NCBI RefSeq assembly: GCF_024763615.1
Contig: NC_077222.1
Coordinates: 38,812,001 to 38,876,000 of the forward strand
Direction of reading: 5' to 3'
DNA: 64,000 nucleotides
From: Phlebotomus papatasi
Lineage: Eukaryota > Arthropoda > Insecta > Diptera > Psychodidae
Shown here in pieces: positions 1-11,597 of the stretch. The position numbers and the translations under genes were made by a program. Every line of letters starts with the position of its first letter. Positions within the stretch are counted from its first letter, which is position 1. Below the pieces are notes generated by a model. The model saw nothing but the letters and a program-made list of their open reading frames with translations. It ran no database searches and was not told where the DNA came from.

Positions 1-116
1 ATTAATTTCAAAGAGTACCACTGAAAACTTAATTTCTTATGTATAAAAATTGTAGTTTATCTATTCATTATTCAAATTTTAAAATAAATAAATAAAAATC
101 TTTACATAAGAAAATA
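1..116. other. Unassigned AT-rich DNA
   Basis: No gene or repeat seen. By position it is part of hh intron 1. Confidence 0.5.
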
Positions 117-334
117 TAGGGGAAAGTACTCTCCATTCAAACGTTCATGCCTTCGAATAATGCGAATATTCTTTTAGTTTTCCTAAGAGACTTATATATT
201 TCTATTAAATATTATTTGGTTTATTATCATTTGTTGATAATTCCGTGATAATTTATTGTTTATCTCTTACGAGAAACAAAATAAATTCTCATTATTCGAA
301 GGCATGAACGTTCGAAGGGAGAGTACTTTCCCTA
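117..334. mobile_element. MITE family A, copy 1
   Basis: A palindromic non-autonomous element. The left end reads TAGGGGAAAGTACTCTCC and the right end is its near-perfect inverse. The inner arms carry CGTTCATGCCTTCGAATAAT and its reverse complement. Other copies are at 11379-11597, 29780-29998 and 52066-52210. The TA at each end suggests a TA target duplication of the Tc1/mariner/pogo type. Confidence 0.85.
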
Positions 335-922
335 ATATGAATTGTAGGTGAAATGCAAGAAAGAATTTTTGATTATTTGCAAATCAAACGATTTCGGAGA
401 AGTAAGGGTACTTCGCGTGCTCGTTCGTAAAACTATCATTACAACAGTTACAGGTCGAATAATTAGAAATATTGGGTTGGGATTAGGATCTTCGGCTTTG
501 GGTTTAGGATCCTCAGTTGATCAGTGGATAGAATAGTGTCTCTATTACTGTGAGGACTCAGGTCGAGATTATACCGTCTGCAGATTTTTCATCTGTTCTA
601 TTAGTCTCGAATTTTCCAGTGACTGAATGGAAAAGTAATGCCAATGCATTGATAAATAACCGTCTTAAAAAGAGAGGTGGCTATAGGAAATAACTTCCGA
701 CATGCAGAGTTCAGTCAAATACACATTCACTGCTCAGATCCACAATCCGAAGCTAGTCTACCATGATATAAAACGATATTGTTTGTATCAGAATGCATAC
801 GATGATATGGAGCAGGTTTACTGCTTTGGAGGTTAAGGTAGAACAGGAAAATGAGGAGTGCATAAGGGGCCTAAATGAGTGGCCTGATGGGTGCAGCGGT
901 TTCGAAAAGAATATAAGGGAAA
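335..922. other. Unassigned DNA within hh intron 1
   Basis: Only short frames with no recognisable domain. No repeat identified. Confidence 0.4.
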
Positions 923-1103
923 CTGGGGCACCACCAAACACTGCGATTTTTTAATCAGATATTCGATTTCAGAGGACAAGACTTACAGAAATTTATAGGT
1001 ATTATAGAGATACTTGTCCACTGAAGAAATGGTCGAGATAGTCAAAGTAGTTTAGAAATAAAAATTTGTGTTTGGTGCTACCCCGTGTTTGGTGGTGCCC
1101 CAG
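923..1103. repeat. Small inverted-repeat element
   Basis: The 19-base arm CTGGGGCACCACCAAACAC (923-941) recurs as an exact reverse complement at 1085-1103. The 143-base loop has no gene. Probably a solo MITE; no second copy seen in the window. Confidence 0.65.
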
Positions 1104-1771
1104 CATAGATAAATCAATAATACGATCTTCACATCATGAATATTTTAGAAACTTTTATAAAATTGATAAATTGTAGCAAGAATTGGTTACTGATCCACAC
1201 CAAAATATGCTGAATTACACTGAAGTGAGTCCCATTATCCCGTTCCTAGAGAGCCACGGATCCGGCGTGCTCCTGGTGAAGACCGACAGAGGAGCAGATT
1301 CTATTGTGCCTTCGGAATAACATGCCGAGCGCTCACAACCGCATCTAACAGAACGAGCAGAACTATAGCGATATCGTAACTTAAGGTTAGCCGCCGTTAT
1401 AGCACCCCTCAGAGTTACCACCCCAGCTGAGCATGATCTATTAAAATTTCAGTAAATTTCTTTATTAATAATTGTAACTGATTCTGATTTGTATGTAATT
1501 TGAAGGCTTTTCTAAAAATGAAACCAGTTATAAAACAGTTTTTAAATACTGAATATTTTGAATATAAAGTATTGACCTTTGACCGCCCTCAAGGTAAAAT
1601 TTTGGCCATGTATTTTTTCGTTCTGATTTAAACCTAAATAAAAGCATTTGCGTAGGGAAGACAGAAAAATTTATAAGAAAAACATTGAGGGACCACCGGA
1701 AACTCAAAACCGATATCTCTAACAGTTTGGCTATCATTAAATACGCAACAGAAATATTAGAAAATAAGGGA
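1104..1771. other. Unassigned DNA within hh intron 1
   Basis: A slightly more GC-rich patch at about 1220-1430 has short frames on both strands, none with a recognisable domain. Confidence 0.4.
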
Positions 1772-2110
1772 CAGTGAAACACGGTATTGACCTTTGGCTC
1801 CTTTCTCCTTTTAATTTCTCAAGCCGACGTTTCGGAGGGGTTTTCCTCCTTCTTCAGGTATAGAAATTTTGGGGAAAAAATTGTCACAAAAAATCGTTAC
1901 ACTGAGCACAATTCGGACTTTGCACGAGAGACAATTTCTCCATCAACATCCAACAAACATTGTTCTTTGTTGAATGTTGATGGAGAAACTCCTCTCTTCT
2001 CTTTTTTCCCCAAAATTTCTATACCTGTAGAAGGAGGAAAACCCTTCCGAAACGTCGGCTTGAGAAATTAAAAGGAGAAAGGAGCCAAAGGTCAATACCG
2101 TGTTTCACTG
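1772..2110. repeat. 339-bp fold-back repeat with hammerhead-like core
   Basis: Two arms of about 105 bases (1772-1876 and about 2006-2110) are near-perfect reverse complements. Any reading frame through it is a by-product of the palindrome. On the minus strand the left arm reads CTGAAGA (1851-1857), then a GGAGG/CCTCC stem, then GAAAC and GTC (1826-1833). This order resembles a hammerhead ribozyme core, which is known in Penelope-like retroelements. The assignment to that group is inference. Confidence 0.75.
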
Positions 2111-2215
2111 TTCCTCATACTCAGTTTACTGGCCGAAAATTATCTAGTATTAGAAAATATGTAGCGCCATTTTTGGATATTAATTAATCGTGCTCAAAAA
2201 TGTGGTTGTCGCTCA
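2111..2215. other. Unassigned spacer
   Basis: No feature seen between the fold-back repeat and the tandem array. Confidence 0.4.
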
Positions 2216-2437
2216 GCCGATCATAGAGTCTGATCATCACAATCAGCTGATTATTAAATGATGGTGACTGAGTGGAAAGAATAGCCGGACATGGATACTG
2301 AGTAAAACGATTAACCGATCACGGAGGTTAATTGGATCGATTAACCGATCATGGAGACTAATCGGAAAGATCAGCTGACCATGGAAATTGATCGGCACGA
2401 TCAGCTGATTAGAGTAACTAATCGCAGCCGATTAAAC
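2216..2437. repeat. Degenerate 30-bp tandem repeat
   Basis: About seven diverged units of 30 bases. The clearest are consecutive, with starts GATTAACCGATCACGGAG, GATTAACCGATCATGGAG, GATCAGCTGACCATGGAA and GATCAGCTGATTAGAG. Several units contain the E-box CAGCTG. It lies inside hh intron 1. Confidence 0.75.
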
Positions 2438-4218
2438 GATCTACTACTGATTCAACTACGATTATTTGTGAACGTAGTTCATAGATTCATCGTAGATTTA
2501 ATTATTATCCTTTATGATAGTAGTTGACATAATTGGTGGACTTTTTCTAAATAATAGATACTTATCACTGTAACATTCACCATAATAGTTACTAACAATG
2601 CGTAAGAAGCCGATATGCACTAATCTGAGACACTTCCAGATTACGGTTGTAAGTTTGACCTCAGCTTAGAATATTAAATCTGTGCAATTATTTTAAAATA
2701 GTGTAGGACTCTTTTACGATTACTCATCCGCCCTTTCTTTTAATGCTTCTCAGGCATATTAACGGCAGAAAAGGCTAAATTGATTCTCAACTATAAAAGC
2801 CATTGTCGATTATTGATTTTATTTCTTGGATTTTCTATGTAAAACATCATCGCATTCAATTCCAATGCGATCATTTTCGAGGTCATTCTTTAATTACACA
2901 ATTTTCGATTAATGGCTATTTTTTATCGAACTTGTTCGTGGATGATAAAAAAAAAGATTCATTCATTGAAGAGACACAATAGTGAGTGCGGATTATTGAA
3001 TAAAGCCCAGGAAAGAAAGAAGCAAACCATTTTCTTTAATGACTCGATGGCCTCTAAAAGGTAAAATTTTACGATGAATACTTCACAGTTATAAATCACT
3101 CAGATTCTCCTTCACCATATTGTTAATAATAAATTTACAATATATTGAAATTTGTCGATCATTTCATGTGATAAAAGATCATTTAGCAAAGACTATTAAT
3201 CATAGCCACGATCCCATAAGGTATTCTTTTCTTGTCCAGAATATTTTGTCTCGTGTGTGTAAATTAATTTAAAGTAATAAAATGTTTCTTCTACCATTTC
3301 TCACAATGTTCTGTAGATTCTGAATTTTCTTTTGTAGCATTTTGAAGGAATTCACTCATGTCCATCTCTCACCTCCGGATAGACATGATCTTGGTTGGAT
3401 ATAACGGAGTGAAATAGAAAATTTTTGAAATATATTATGTGAAATATTTGATCTTTGACTGAAGTTACGGAGAAATCGGGAATATTTTATAAGACTTGGG
3501 GAATGATGAGGATGGAAAAAAAATGCCAAGAGAAACACCACCAGCACATTTCTCATCATCTTCACTTTTGTAGCTACGATCAACGGCTCTCGATGCAATG
3601 ATCATCGAGAAATGAGAATAATTGATAGCTTCGGTAATTTCCGCCTACAACAAGAAAATTCCCTCCACACTCAACATCACCCATTCTTCCATCGAAATAT
3701 GAAACCTCTACAATCTATTCTCAATAGATCAACTTTGTATCATCAACTGACGCTTCACGAAAGACCCGTCTTCCCTCTGCAATTCCACCATGAGTTAATT
3801 CCACTGCGATTTCCTATGATTGGACATGATTAAATATCATTCAATCTCTTCAAGTGTGAATTTTCGCATAGATTTGGCTTTTCTAGGAAAAGACTCTGAT
3901 CAAACCCTTATAGGCTTATTGTGCTTGAGATTCTTTTCAGGAAATCTCAAAGTGCTGCAAACTAAGTACGTTTTCTGATAAGAATGCGTGCCTTTCAGTG
4001 ATTTTTAGGCATTAAAAATCGGACTGGCTGAACAAACTCATTTTCTATTAAAAAATTAGAATTAGAAATGTGATTTTTCGATTTAAATGACGTTATCGAT
4101 GACCTTATGATCATGAGGTCGTGAGGTCGTCCCTCGAATCAGCAACAATGCTAATTGACAGCAATAAGGAAGTATTTTACCAATAATTTGTAAGCTAGTG
4201 AAAAATATTAGAAAAATG
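2438..4218. other. Unassigned hh intron 1 DNA
   Basis: No gene recognised. Two short frames near 3356-3833 have no domain and no splice context I can defend. Confidence 0.4.
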
Positions 4219-4528
4219 CATATTATGCCTAACGCACAATAACTTTTGTTTGTAAACATATTTTCAAAATTTCTCATGAGAATGAGTGAGATGACTAGAT
4301 CTAGATCTCACTCACTCTCATTGAAATATTAAAAACATGTTTACTAAACAAAAGTTATTGTGCGCTGGGCATTATGCCCAACGCACAATAACTTTTGTTT
4401 TGTAAACATGTTATTGGCATTTCAATGAGAGTGAGTGAGATCTAAATCTAGTCATCTCGCTCACTCTCATAGAAAATTTTGAAAACATATTTACAAACAA
4501 ACGTTATTGTGCACTGGGCATTATACCT
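4219..4528. repeat. Two adjoining palindromic MITEs sharing one end
   Basis: Two palindromes of about 155 bases stand head to tail. Each is bounded by GCACAATAACTTTTGTTT and its inverse, and each has the core AGAGTGAGTGAGAT. The middle terminus (around 4367-4380, GGGCATTATGCCC) serves both units. They are diverged from each other, so this is not a recent duplication. Confidence 0.75.
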
Positions 4529-4894
4529 AAGTGGAAACTTTATCGTCATAATAAACAACATACAGGTAACATAGTTGCTAATAGAAACTATTATGTGCTA
4601 AAGAATTGCATAATTTCACGATATATATTTTTTTATTTGCGCCATCAATAATCAAATTTTAAAATATAAAAAAAATTCTATTGTAAATCATTTTAGAACA
4701 TGACTGTTCTAAATATACTTATGAGTTATTCGTAATGCTAATTTATTATACAGTCTTTTGTTATTTTTCAAAGGTTTAAAAAAATTTAGAATATTATTGT
4801 TATATTAAATCGAAATATATATTCCGGTCACTTTTAGAAAAAAATAATAATTTTAACACAGTGAGTACTAATCGTGATTTTTCAAGACGGAACA
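4529..4894. other. Unassigned AT-rich DNA
   Basis: No gene or repeat recognised. Confidence 0.4.
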
Positions 4895-5144
4895 TAGGGG
4901 AAGTGCTCATAATTTTGGACAGTCTGCATATAAGCATCGATATTCTAAGTTTGAAGTGCCATATTTTCAATACTAATTGACTTTTTTTGTTACTCTTTTT
5001 TCAGAAGGGTTGTTTAGAAACTTGGCAAGCTATTTATCATCTCATTTTTACTAAAATTAGTTTTAATACGTTTAAAAATGAATTGATATGTAGAGGTGAA
5101 TTTGACTCTTATTTCGGACAACTTGGTTATTAATTTTTACAACT

Positions 5145-5450
5145 TGTCTGTAAATTTGGACAGATAATCCGCCTCAACAGGATGCCCATTGTTCTTCATT
5201 TTATGAACCAATCTTACCAAGTCCTCTTCCTAGTCATGTAAGGGAAACGTGGAATGTCACAAGAAGCCCAGAAACTTTCCATATCATTCATTAAAGTGAG
5301 TTGACTTCGGTACTCCAAGTACGTGCGGATTCGCTCATTCCCTGCCCTTTCCGGGAGCCTTTCAAGGCATTTCTCACTGGATCTCTTTCGTAGAGATGAT
5401 GCTCCTTTGTTTCTCCAGGCATTTGTCCAACCTAGTCATCACAAAAGCTA
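5145..5450 (-). pseudogene. Decayed pogo-like transposase N-terminus (element X1)
   Basis: Three short blocks lie in different frames on the minus strand. A GMSESAR block (about 5350) and LGVPKSTH (about 5310) match the psq-type helix-turn-helix that opens pogo/Tigger transposases. A later block reads EEDLVRLVHKMKNNGHPVEA (about 5160-5220), like the start of the CENP-B-type DNA-binding region. Frameshifts and stops separate the blocks, and no DDE catalytic domain was found. The matching blocks in copy X2 at 32515-32795 support a shared coding ancestor. The family call comes from motif resemblance; the gene is dead. Confidence 0.65.
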
Positions 5451-5839
5451 AAACTTCACGAAATTTCGTGAGAAAAACACCTGTCCAAAATAAGAATCAT
5501 CACCTCACTAGTGAATGTCTAAGAAAATTTCCCATTTTTCACACGAAAAATCTAATTCACAAGGCAAATCTCACTTCAGGCCAAATGTACAAATCATCAG
5601 TAACGTGAATCAACACAATATTCAATGAATATTCAATAATATCACTCAAAAACAGCGAACAAACTTTGTTAGTACTTCACCAAAACTAAATAAGACTGAA
5701 GTAAGCCACGAAGTTCTGTCATATTTCTCGTAAGCAATTGCTCACACTGAATTTTCACCAAAGCAATTTCAACTCAAATCATATTCAAATTTTAACGTAT
5801 TTAGTGTTAAAAAGGACAGATAATCCTAACCGGCTTATG

Positions 5840-7623
5840 TAGGTGAGATTCTTAACGTGAGCTAACTCGGAGTGCATGCAAATTCGATTTGGAGCTGAAA
5901 TTGGGAGACTCCATTCAGTTATCTTGAATCAAATTCGTGAAATTATACAAATTTTGTATTTAAACCAAAATATCAAGGATTTGGATGAACTGACAGAAAA
6001 GTGTTATATGGGTGAAATGTAGACCAGAATGTTCTCTATAATTTTTCCATAGAACATGATCTCATCGATTACTCAGAAGCCAAGATAAGCGAGGTTTTTT
6101 GTTTCTTAACTCGTTTTTTCATCCAGAGTTCCCCAAGTAGTCATTTGTTGAACTTCAACTATATCAAAGAATTGTTGTATTCTGTGGGACTTTCCATTTA
6201 AAACCCTATTTTAAGTGTCTTGGTGGAGTAGAGGCAGTCAAATTGGCATCTGAGTGATTTCAAAGCGTTATTATGGGAAAAATCAATTTTTTCACACTTA
6301 AACGGCAAAATCGGAGTGATAGCGTAGTCTGACCGGAAAATGATGTATGGACGAAATGTAGAGACAAATGTCCTCTACAATTATGTCGAAGCAATCATCA
6401 AAATCGGTTCAGCGACAGTCGAGATAATTGAGGTTATGTGATATTGAAATTAGTTTTTTGACTGTGGCGCCCCTGGTGTTGGTCCCACGAAGTTCAAATG
6501 TTCTAGAAAGTTGTAGTATTTGGTGAGATCTTTCGTTTAAGCCCTCATTCATCAAAATCGGTCACATAGAACCAGAGATATGATTTTTTGAATTTCGTGA
6601 ACTTTGACCCCTCATATCTCCGGTTCTATTGAAACCACAGCGCGCATACGCACCATTTTGGAAACTGGACTACAACATACTAAAATTTCATTAACTTGCA
6701 CAATGCCGTTTTTGAGAAAAGTGACTTTGAATTTCGATGAATTTTGACGCTATCACAGCGCCACCTGTGGTGACTTTTTGAACTTCCATCTGAAAGTGCT
6801 CATCGAGACGAAACCAAAAAGGTAAAATTTATGTCGATATGTTAATTAGAACCGGAGATAGAGGCCGGTCAATGTTCGAACTTTGACCCCTTATAGCTCG
6901 GGTCAGGGGTTATGGATCGACTTAAGGTTTTTTTTGTTTGATAGGTATAATCAACGGCTACAACATACTAAAATTTCAGCCCGATTGCATAAGGAATTTT
7001 TGAGTTATTTAACTTTTAAGATTTAAAAATTTTCTTTTTAATAATAGCGCCCCTAGCGGTGGTTTTATGAACTTGCGATGTTAGAAGGGGAAGTGGCATT
7101 TCACGAGAGCTTTCCAAAAAGCCCTCATTTTTTAAATTCTGACAATTAGAACCGGAGTTATGGCCATTTTAAGAAAATTTTTTTGGACCCTTATAGCTCG
7201 GGTCAGGGGGGTCGGGGGACCTTAAGTTTGGTATTGATGGAAAGCTCTAAGGCCCAGCTATAACATACTAAAATTTGAGCCCGCTCGATGCCATAGGGGC
7301 GGAGCTATTGAGAAAACAAAAAAAGGGGGGTCTTCAAAATGGCGGAAGGAGGGGTGGGGGGTGGGGGGTCAATGCACCAAGTTGCAATTTTCATACGATA
7401 TTTAACCTTTGCCGAAAACCGCAAGTCGATATCTTTTTTAGTTTAGGAGCTATTAAGCTCCAAAGAGCGGCCGGACGGCCGGCCGGCCGGGAACGTAACT
7501 TAGCCCCCCATATATTCGTGATCAGGAAGTGGCGAAACACATTTTGGCCAAGTTTGAGCGCGATCGGAGGACATGAAATTTTGTTAGGATTATAGTAGGT
7601 GAGATTGTTAAGAATCTCACCTA
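5840..7623. mobile_element. Nested TA-flanked element Y with internal ~290-bp tandem units
   Basis: A 17-base terminal inverted repeat, TAGGTGAGATTCTTAAC, opens the element at 5840 and closes it inverted at 7607-7623. TA overlaps both ends, and X1 sequence continues on either side. I see no transposase. The interior holds about three degenerate units of 290-300 bases. Each has a GCGCCNCC block (6468, 6762, 7051), AGAACCGGAGATA-like text, CCCTTATAGCTCGGGTCAGG, and TACAACATACTAAAATTT (about 6670, 6961, 7260). The right part (7320-7500) is unusually GC-rich. Confidence 0.8.
6468..7300 (+). repeat. Degenerate ~290-bp tandem repeat inside element Y
   Basis: Recurring landmarks in the same order: GCGCCCCT at 6468 and 7051 and GCGCCACCT at 6762; CATACTAAAATTT at about 6676, 6967 and 7266; GAACCGGAG-type motifs before each. 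The spacing is 289-299 bases. I did not recognise it as any named satellite. Confidence 0.65.
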
Positions 7624-7778
7624 ATATTCCAAAAAGAACAAATATTTAGATAGAATTCATTATTCATCAAATATTGGAATAAAAATCCATCATTTTAATC
7701 AATTTATTTTTAGTGTCCAATGTTATCCTCAAAGTGTCCAAAATAAGAAACTGGACAAAATTATAAGCATTTCCCCTA

Positions 7779-10125
7779 AGTTGTTTATTTCTTTTTTCAA
7801 ATTAACTATTCATTTCTCTAATCACAAATTTAACATAAAAACCCTATTTTGTGATTAAATCGATGTTTTTCATTTTACCAATCACAAATCCTGTACTAAA
7901 ATTCAGAGATAACGTTGGTTTGACAAGTTTTACCTTTTATCACAAAATGATTTCAAAAAACCTCAAAATCAAAAATATTAATGTATTATGATAGCACATC
8001 ACAATCTTTTGGTTTTAAAATAAATTTTAAATTAAAAAAAATGCAACAAGGCCATAAGTAACGACAGGCAACAAGTAATGCCGCTACCCTATCGTGTTTA
8101 AGAAAAATAATGTAATTCCATGATTAACGGAAAATTAAGACATAAGCTTTTGTGACTTATCAGCCCCCCAGTTCTTTGTTTTATGCATTGCAGATTCATA
8201 GAGTAATTTTTATTGTTTATAAAATGATCTTTTGATATCTCCGGAGACTGAGGGATGTAAGAGATTTTTCTCATATTAGCAAGTATTGCCATTTAGTGAT
8301 GAGAAAAGAATTCCAAGTAGCGGAATATCGCTGCGATCACGATAAAGAAAGTAATGTTTATTTTGGTGGGCAGAAACTCATCAATAATTATTTATTATTG
8401 TCTTTGCAATTGCGATGGGTTCGTCGTAATTTGATTTCAGTATCACACAAGATAAATAATCAAGAGAATCTTCTCATCAAATTTGTTGTAGTTGAGTCTC
8501 CACCAGTGGTAGCGGCAAATGGTCAAAAGGATCGTTTATAAACTTCTTCGTCTTCCACAAATTATGTAAATAAATTCTCCAAAGGGAGAAAAGAAGTGAC
8601 TTGGGCTCGAAGATGAGAGGAAGAAATTGAATAATAAATTTTTAACTCACTCCAAGTGTTTGCCATCATTTTACCATGGTTTAAATCTCTAGTCTTAAGT
8701 GTTAGGGAATCATTTGAATAATCGCATGACAAGGGGTTGAGAAATAAATAGACAAGTGCTAGGAAAAATTACTTTCCAAATATACCATCTCACCTGAGTG
8801 GATGGTTAAGCTTAAAGAAGAAATGCGACATGTGCTTGGCACTTGCTTAGGAAGGGAAAATTACAAAATCTGTATTTGACGAAAGCAAAAATAAAGAGAG
8901 ATGTTAAAAAAATTGTATTTAATTTCAAACATAAAATATAATGTATAGAGCTAAATGTGCTGTAAATCACACGTATTAATATTTTCTCTATACACTTTGA
9001 GAGAGATTATCATAAATTGAAATCCAATGTCAACAAATAAAAGTTATAAAAAATATTCCTCAATAAAATATTTACCATCGTCCTCTTGATCGTCCAAAAG
9101 TCAAAGTGTCAGAGGATGTTATAAAAGAGATTCTTGCACTAAAGATTGCGGAAAGATCAGAGATTTTTAGTCCACAGAAATAGGCGAATATTGCATAATT
9201 TTTCTTATCATGAAAGTTTATAGATAAGTTGTCTCCTTTTGATGGGAATCTCAAGGGAGAAAAACAGCTAAAGGTGAGGCGCGACAGGTGATCTTACACC
9301 CAGACACTCAGGAATGCCTCATAATTCCACTAATATTCTCCTCCACAACAATATTGGCCACAATGATCATAATAAAATTATACCCACAATAAACACAAAT
9401 TTAGCTGAATGATGCTGACGACACCGACAATCTGCAGACGCGATGTTACGATTTGTGGCAGCAAAAATGTCCATCGCGTCTTAAGATGTTCCAATGTAAA
9501 ATGCAAATTTTTATTCATTAATAACTTTTGCCATAAATCTCCGAATTATATTTTGGATTTTACCCTAATACGTTTATGATGTATGATTTTGTTAATTCGA
9601 AAATGCACTTTAGGTGATCAATCGTAAATCGATTCACTCTCGCAAACAACTTAATTAAATTTATTTTTATTGACGATGATCACTAACAATTTATATTGGT
9701 TCATAAACATGAATCTAGGATGTTGACCATATACGAAAAAATTTGAGAAATCAGTCTTGAAAAAAAGAACTTTAATACTTTAGTACTGGTTTTAAGTGTT
9801 GTGATAATTCTGAAAATTATTGTGGTTCCTCTAGCGAACATAATTTAAAAAAAATCATTGTCATTTTTCTAAAAATTAAAATAAACACAAATAAATAATA
9901 TTGCAATAGTCAAATACACAAAAATACAAAGAATTTTTAAAAATTGATAAAATTTCTTTGAATTTGAAATTATAAGCTTAGCATAAAGATTTAAAGAAAC
10001 AACTTCTTACTGCACTCACTTGTAAAAGATCTCAAAATCAAAACAGATTAAAAACTTCTATCATTCAATTTATTTTTAGTATTGCTTTTGAATTTGCGCT
10101 ATTATAAGTAATGCACTGGACATGA
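7779..10125. other. Unassigned hh intron 1 DNA
   Basis: A frame at 8296-8541 (+) would give 81 residues but shows no domain, signal or splice context. Around 9410-9480 is a short, more GC-rich patch. No repeat family from this window was seen here. Confidence 0.4.
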
Positions 10126-10236
10126 ACAGACCTACGGCTTAAGTCAAGAAATGGATTAATAATGTTTAGACTACATTCCCATAGGTTTCCCACTAAGCTG
10201 TCTCTCGGCTTAAGCCGTAAGTCCGTCTAAAGCATA
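10126..10236. mobile_element. MITE family D, copy 1
   Basis: Inverted ends GACCTACGGCTTAAG and CTCGGCTTAAGCCGTAAGTC. The arm AGCTGTCTCTCGGCTTAAGC matches the left arm of the element at 25789-26170 in inverse orientation. Confidence 0.6.
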
Positions 10237-11080
10237 AGTTTGACAGAAACAAGTTTTTGTAGAAAACCATCTTAAGAGGCCTCCTCCGTCTTACAGTAGG
10301 TAATGAACCTCCAGTAAATATTTATTGCAATTCAGACTTATAATGTGAATTAAAGTTCCTTAGAGGGATGGAAGTAAACATTATATTAAAAACTTACAAA
10401 CTAAATTTATAGAATTACAAAATTTAAGTTAATTTAGTTAATATCCCATTCTGATTTTACTGATTTTATTGCTTAAAAAATGAAAAAAATACTACCTAAC
10501 TTAACAAAGAACAGCTCTTTTTTACAAATAATATATGAACATATCAATTCATATTACTTGATATACTGGAAGTAATGATTTCCTAATTTATTTATTTTGT
10601 GACAAGGTTCAGTCTAATAGGCGATCAGTTAGTTAATATTTTGTTTTTACCGATCATTTATAAATGGAATTAGAAAATTAAGAATTTTTTCAACGTATAT
10701 TAGAGAAACTTTCTAAATAATTTTTAAACGATCTGTTTAAGAAATTCAATTTCTACTAACTATAATTAAGTTTGCGCTGATTTATAAAAATATAGTTGTT
10801 ACTCAAGGTGTATTTTTTATTTTGTCTTTTCTTTTATATTATTCTAAGTACAACAGTATTTCTGAATAAATATAAGATCGATCATTTGTCATCCTAGGAA
10901 CACCTTTCTAGTCATTATTTTTCGAGATTTAAAATCTCTAGAATTTTCAATTTTTTTTTAAACTAATAATAAGAAAGCTTATATAAAAGAAACCACTCTC
11001 TTGTTGCGAGAAAGAAAATATAAACTTTGTCATAGAAAAGTGGAATATCTTTGAGTTAGGGCACATTTGAAGTAAGCGGT
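10237..11080. other. Unassigned AT-rich DNA
   Basis: Very AT-rich. No gene or repeat recognised. Confidence 0.4.
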
Positions 11081-11287
11081 GGCAGCCAAAATCCCGAAAA
11101 GGCCAAAATCCCGAATGTTCAAAATCTTGAAAGGGATAAAATTATATGGAGGAAAATGTTCAGAATAATTTCTCAAGACACAGAAGATTTCCCTTTGCCT
11201 CCAGCAAGTGTGGGTGCAATCGGGGAAGTAGCTATGACACTTTTAAGAATTCGGGATTTTGGCTTTCGGGATTTTGACCGGGACCCA
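11081..11287. mobile_element. Family E element, copy 1 (15-mer array ends)
   Basis: A conserved core of about 120 bases (CAGAAGATTTCCCTTTGCCT and CTATGACACTTTTAAGAATT) is flanked by inverted short arrays of a roughly 15-base unit: CCAAAATCCCGAA on the left and TTCGGGATTTTGGC on the right. The other copies are at 16358-16641 and 46529-46824, with longer arrays and the opposite orientation. Confidence 0.85.
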
Positions 11288-11378
11288 GTTAATGGAGCTT
11301 AAATCACGGTAAAGTCCAGTTTTATATAGAAATAGGACAAAAAAGATCTATTTCAAAATTTCCCCAATTGAGAATGCA

Positions 11379-11597
11379 TAGGGGAAAGTGCTCTCCCTTC
11401 GAACGTTCGTGCCTTCGAATAATGTGAATTTCTTTTGTTTTTCGTAAGAGATTTACACTAAATTATCACGGAATTTTCAATAATTGATGATAAGCCAACT
11501 AATATTTATTAGAAATGTGTAAGTCTCTTAGGAAAACTAAAAGAAAATTCACATTATTCGAAGGCATGAACGTTCGAATGGAGAGCACTTTCCCCTA
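11379..11597. mobile_element. MITE family A, copy 2
   Basis: Same structure as 117-334. Ends TAGGGGAAAGTGCTCTCC and its inverse, TA-flanked. The interior is very close to the copy at 29780-29998. Confidence 0.9.

Larger units (their letters stand above)
4895..7778 (-). mobile_element. Pogo-like DNA transposon X, copy 1, interrupted by element Y
   Basis: The termini are imperfect inverted repeats: left TAGGGGAAGTGCTCATAATT, right (reverse complement) TAGGGGAAATGCTTATAATT, both followed by GGACA-type subterminal sequence. TA flanks both ends. The second copy (30139-33067) lies in the opposite orientation and matches at both ends and through 5100-5640. The transposase remnant is on the minus strand. 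A separate TA-flanked element (5840-7623) is inserted inside, so X is older than Y. Confidence 0.85.

Noticed and set aside
1787..2071. 94-residue plus-strand frame
   Set aside because: Lies inside a near-perfect palindrome; the frame reflects the inverted repeat, not a gene.
3356..3598. Minus-strand frame with a hydrophobic start resembling a signal peptide
   Set aside because: The downstream residues show no family, and the DNA is intronic AT-rich sequence.
7275..7595. 106-residue plus-strand frame in GC-rich DNA
   Set aside because: Falls in element Y, starts inside its repeat unit and has no domain.
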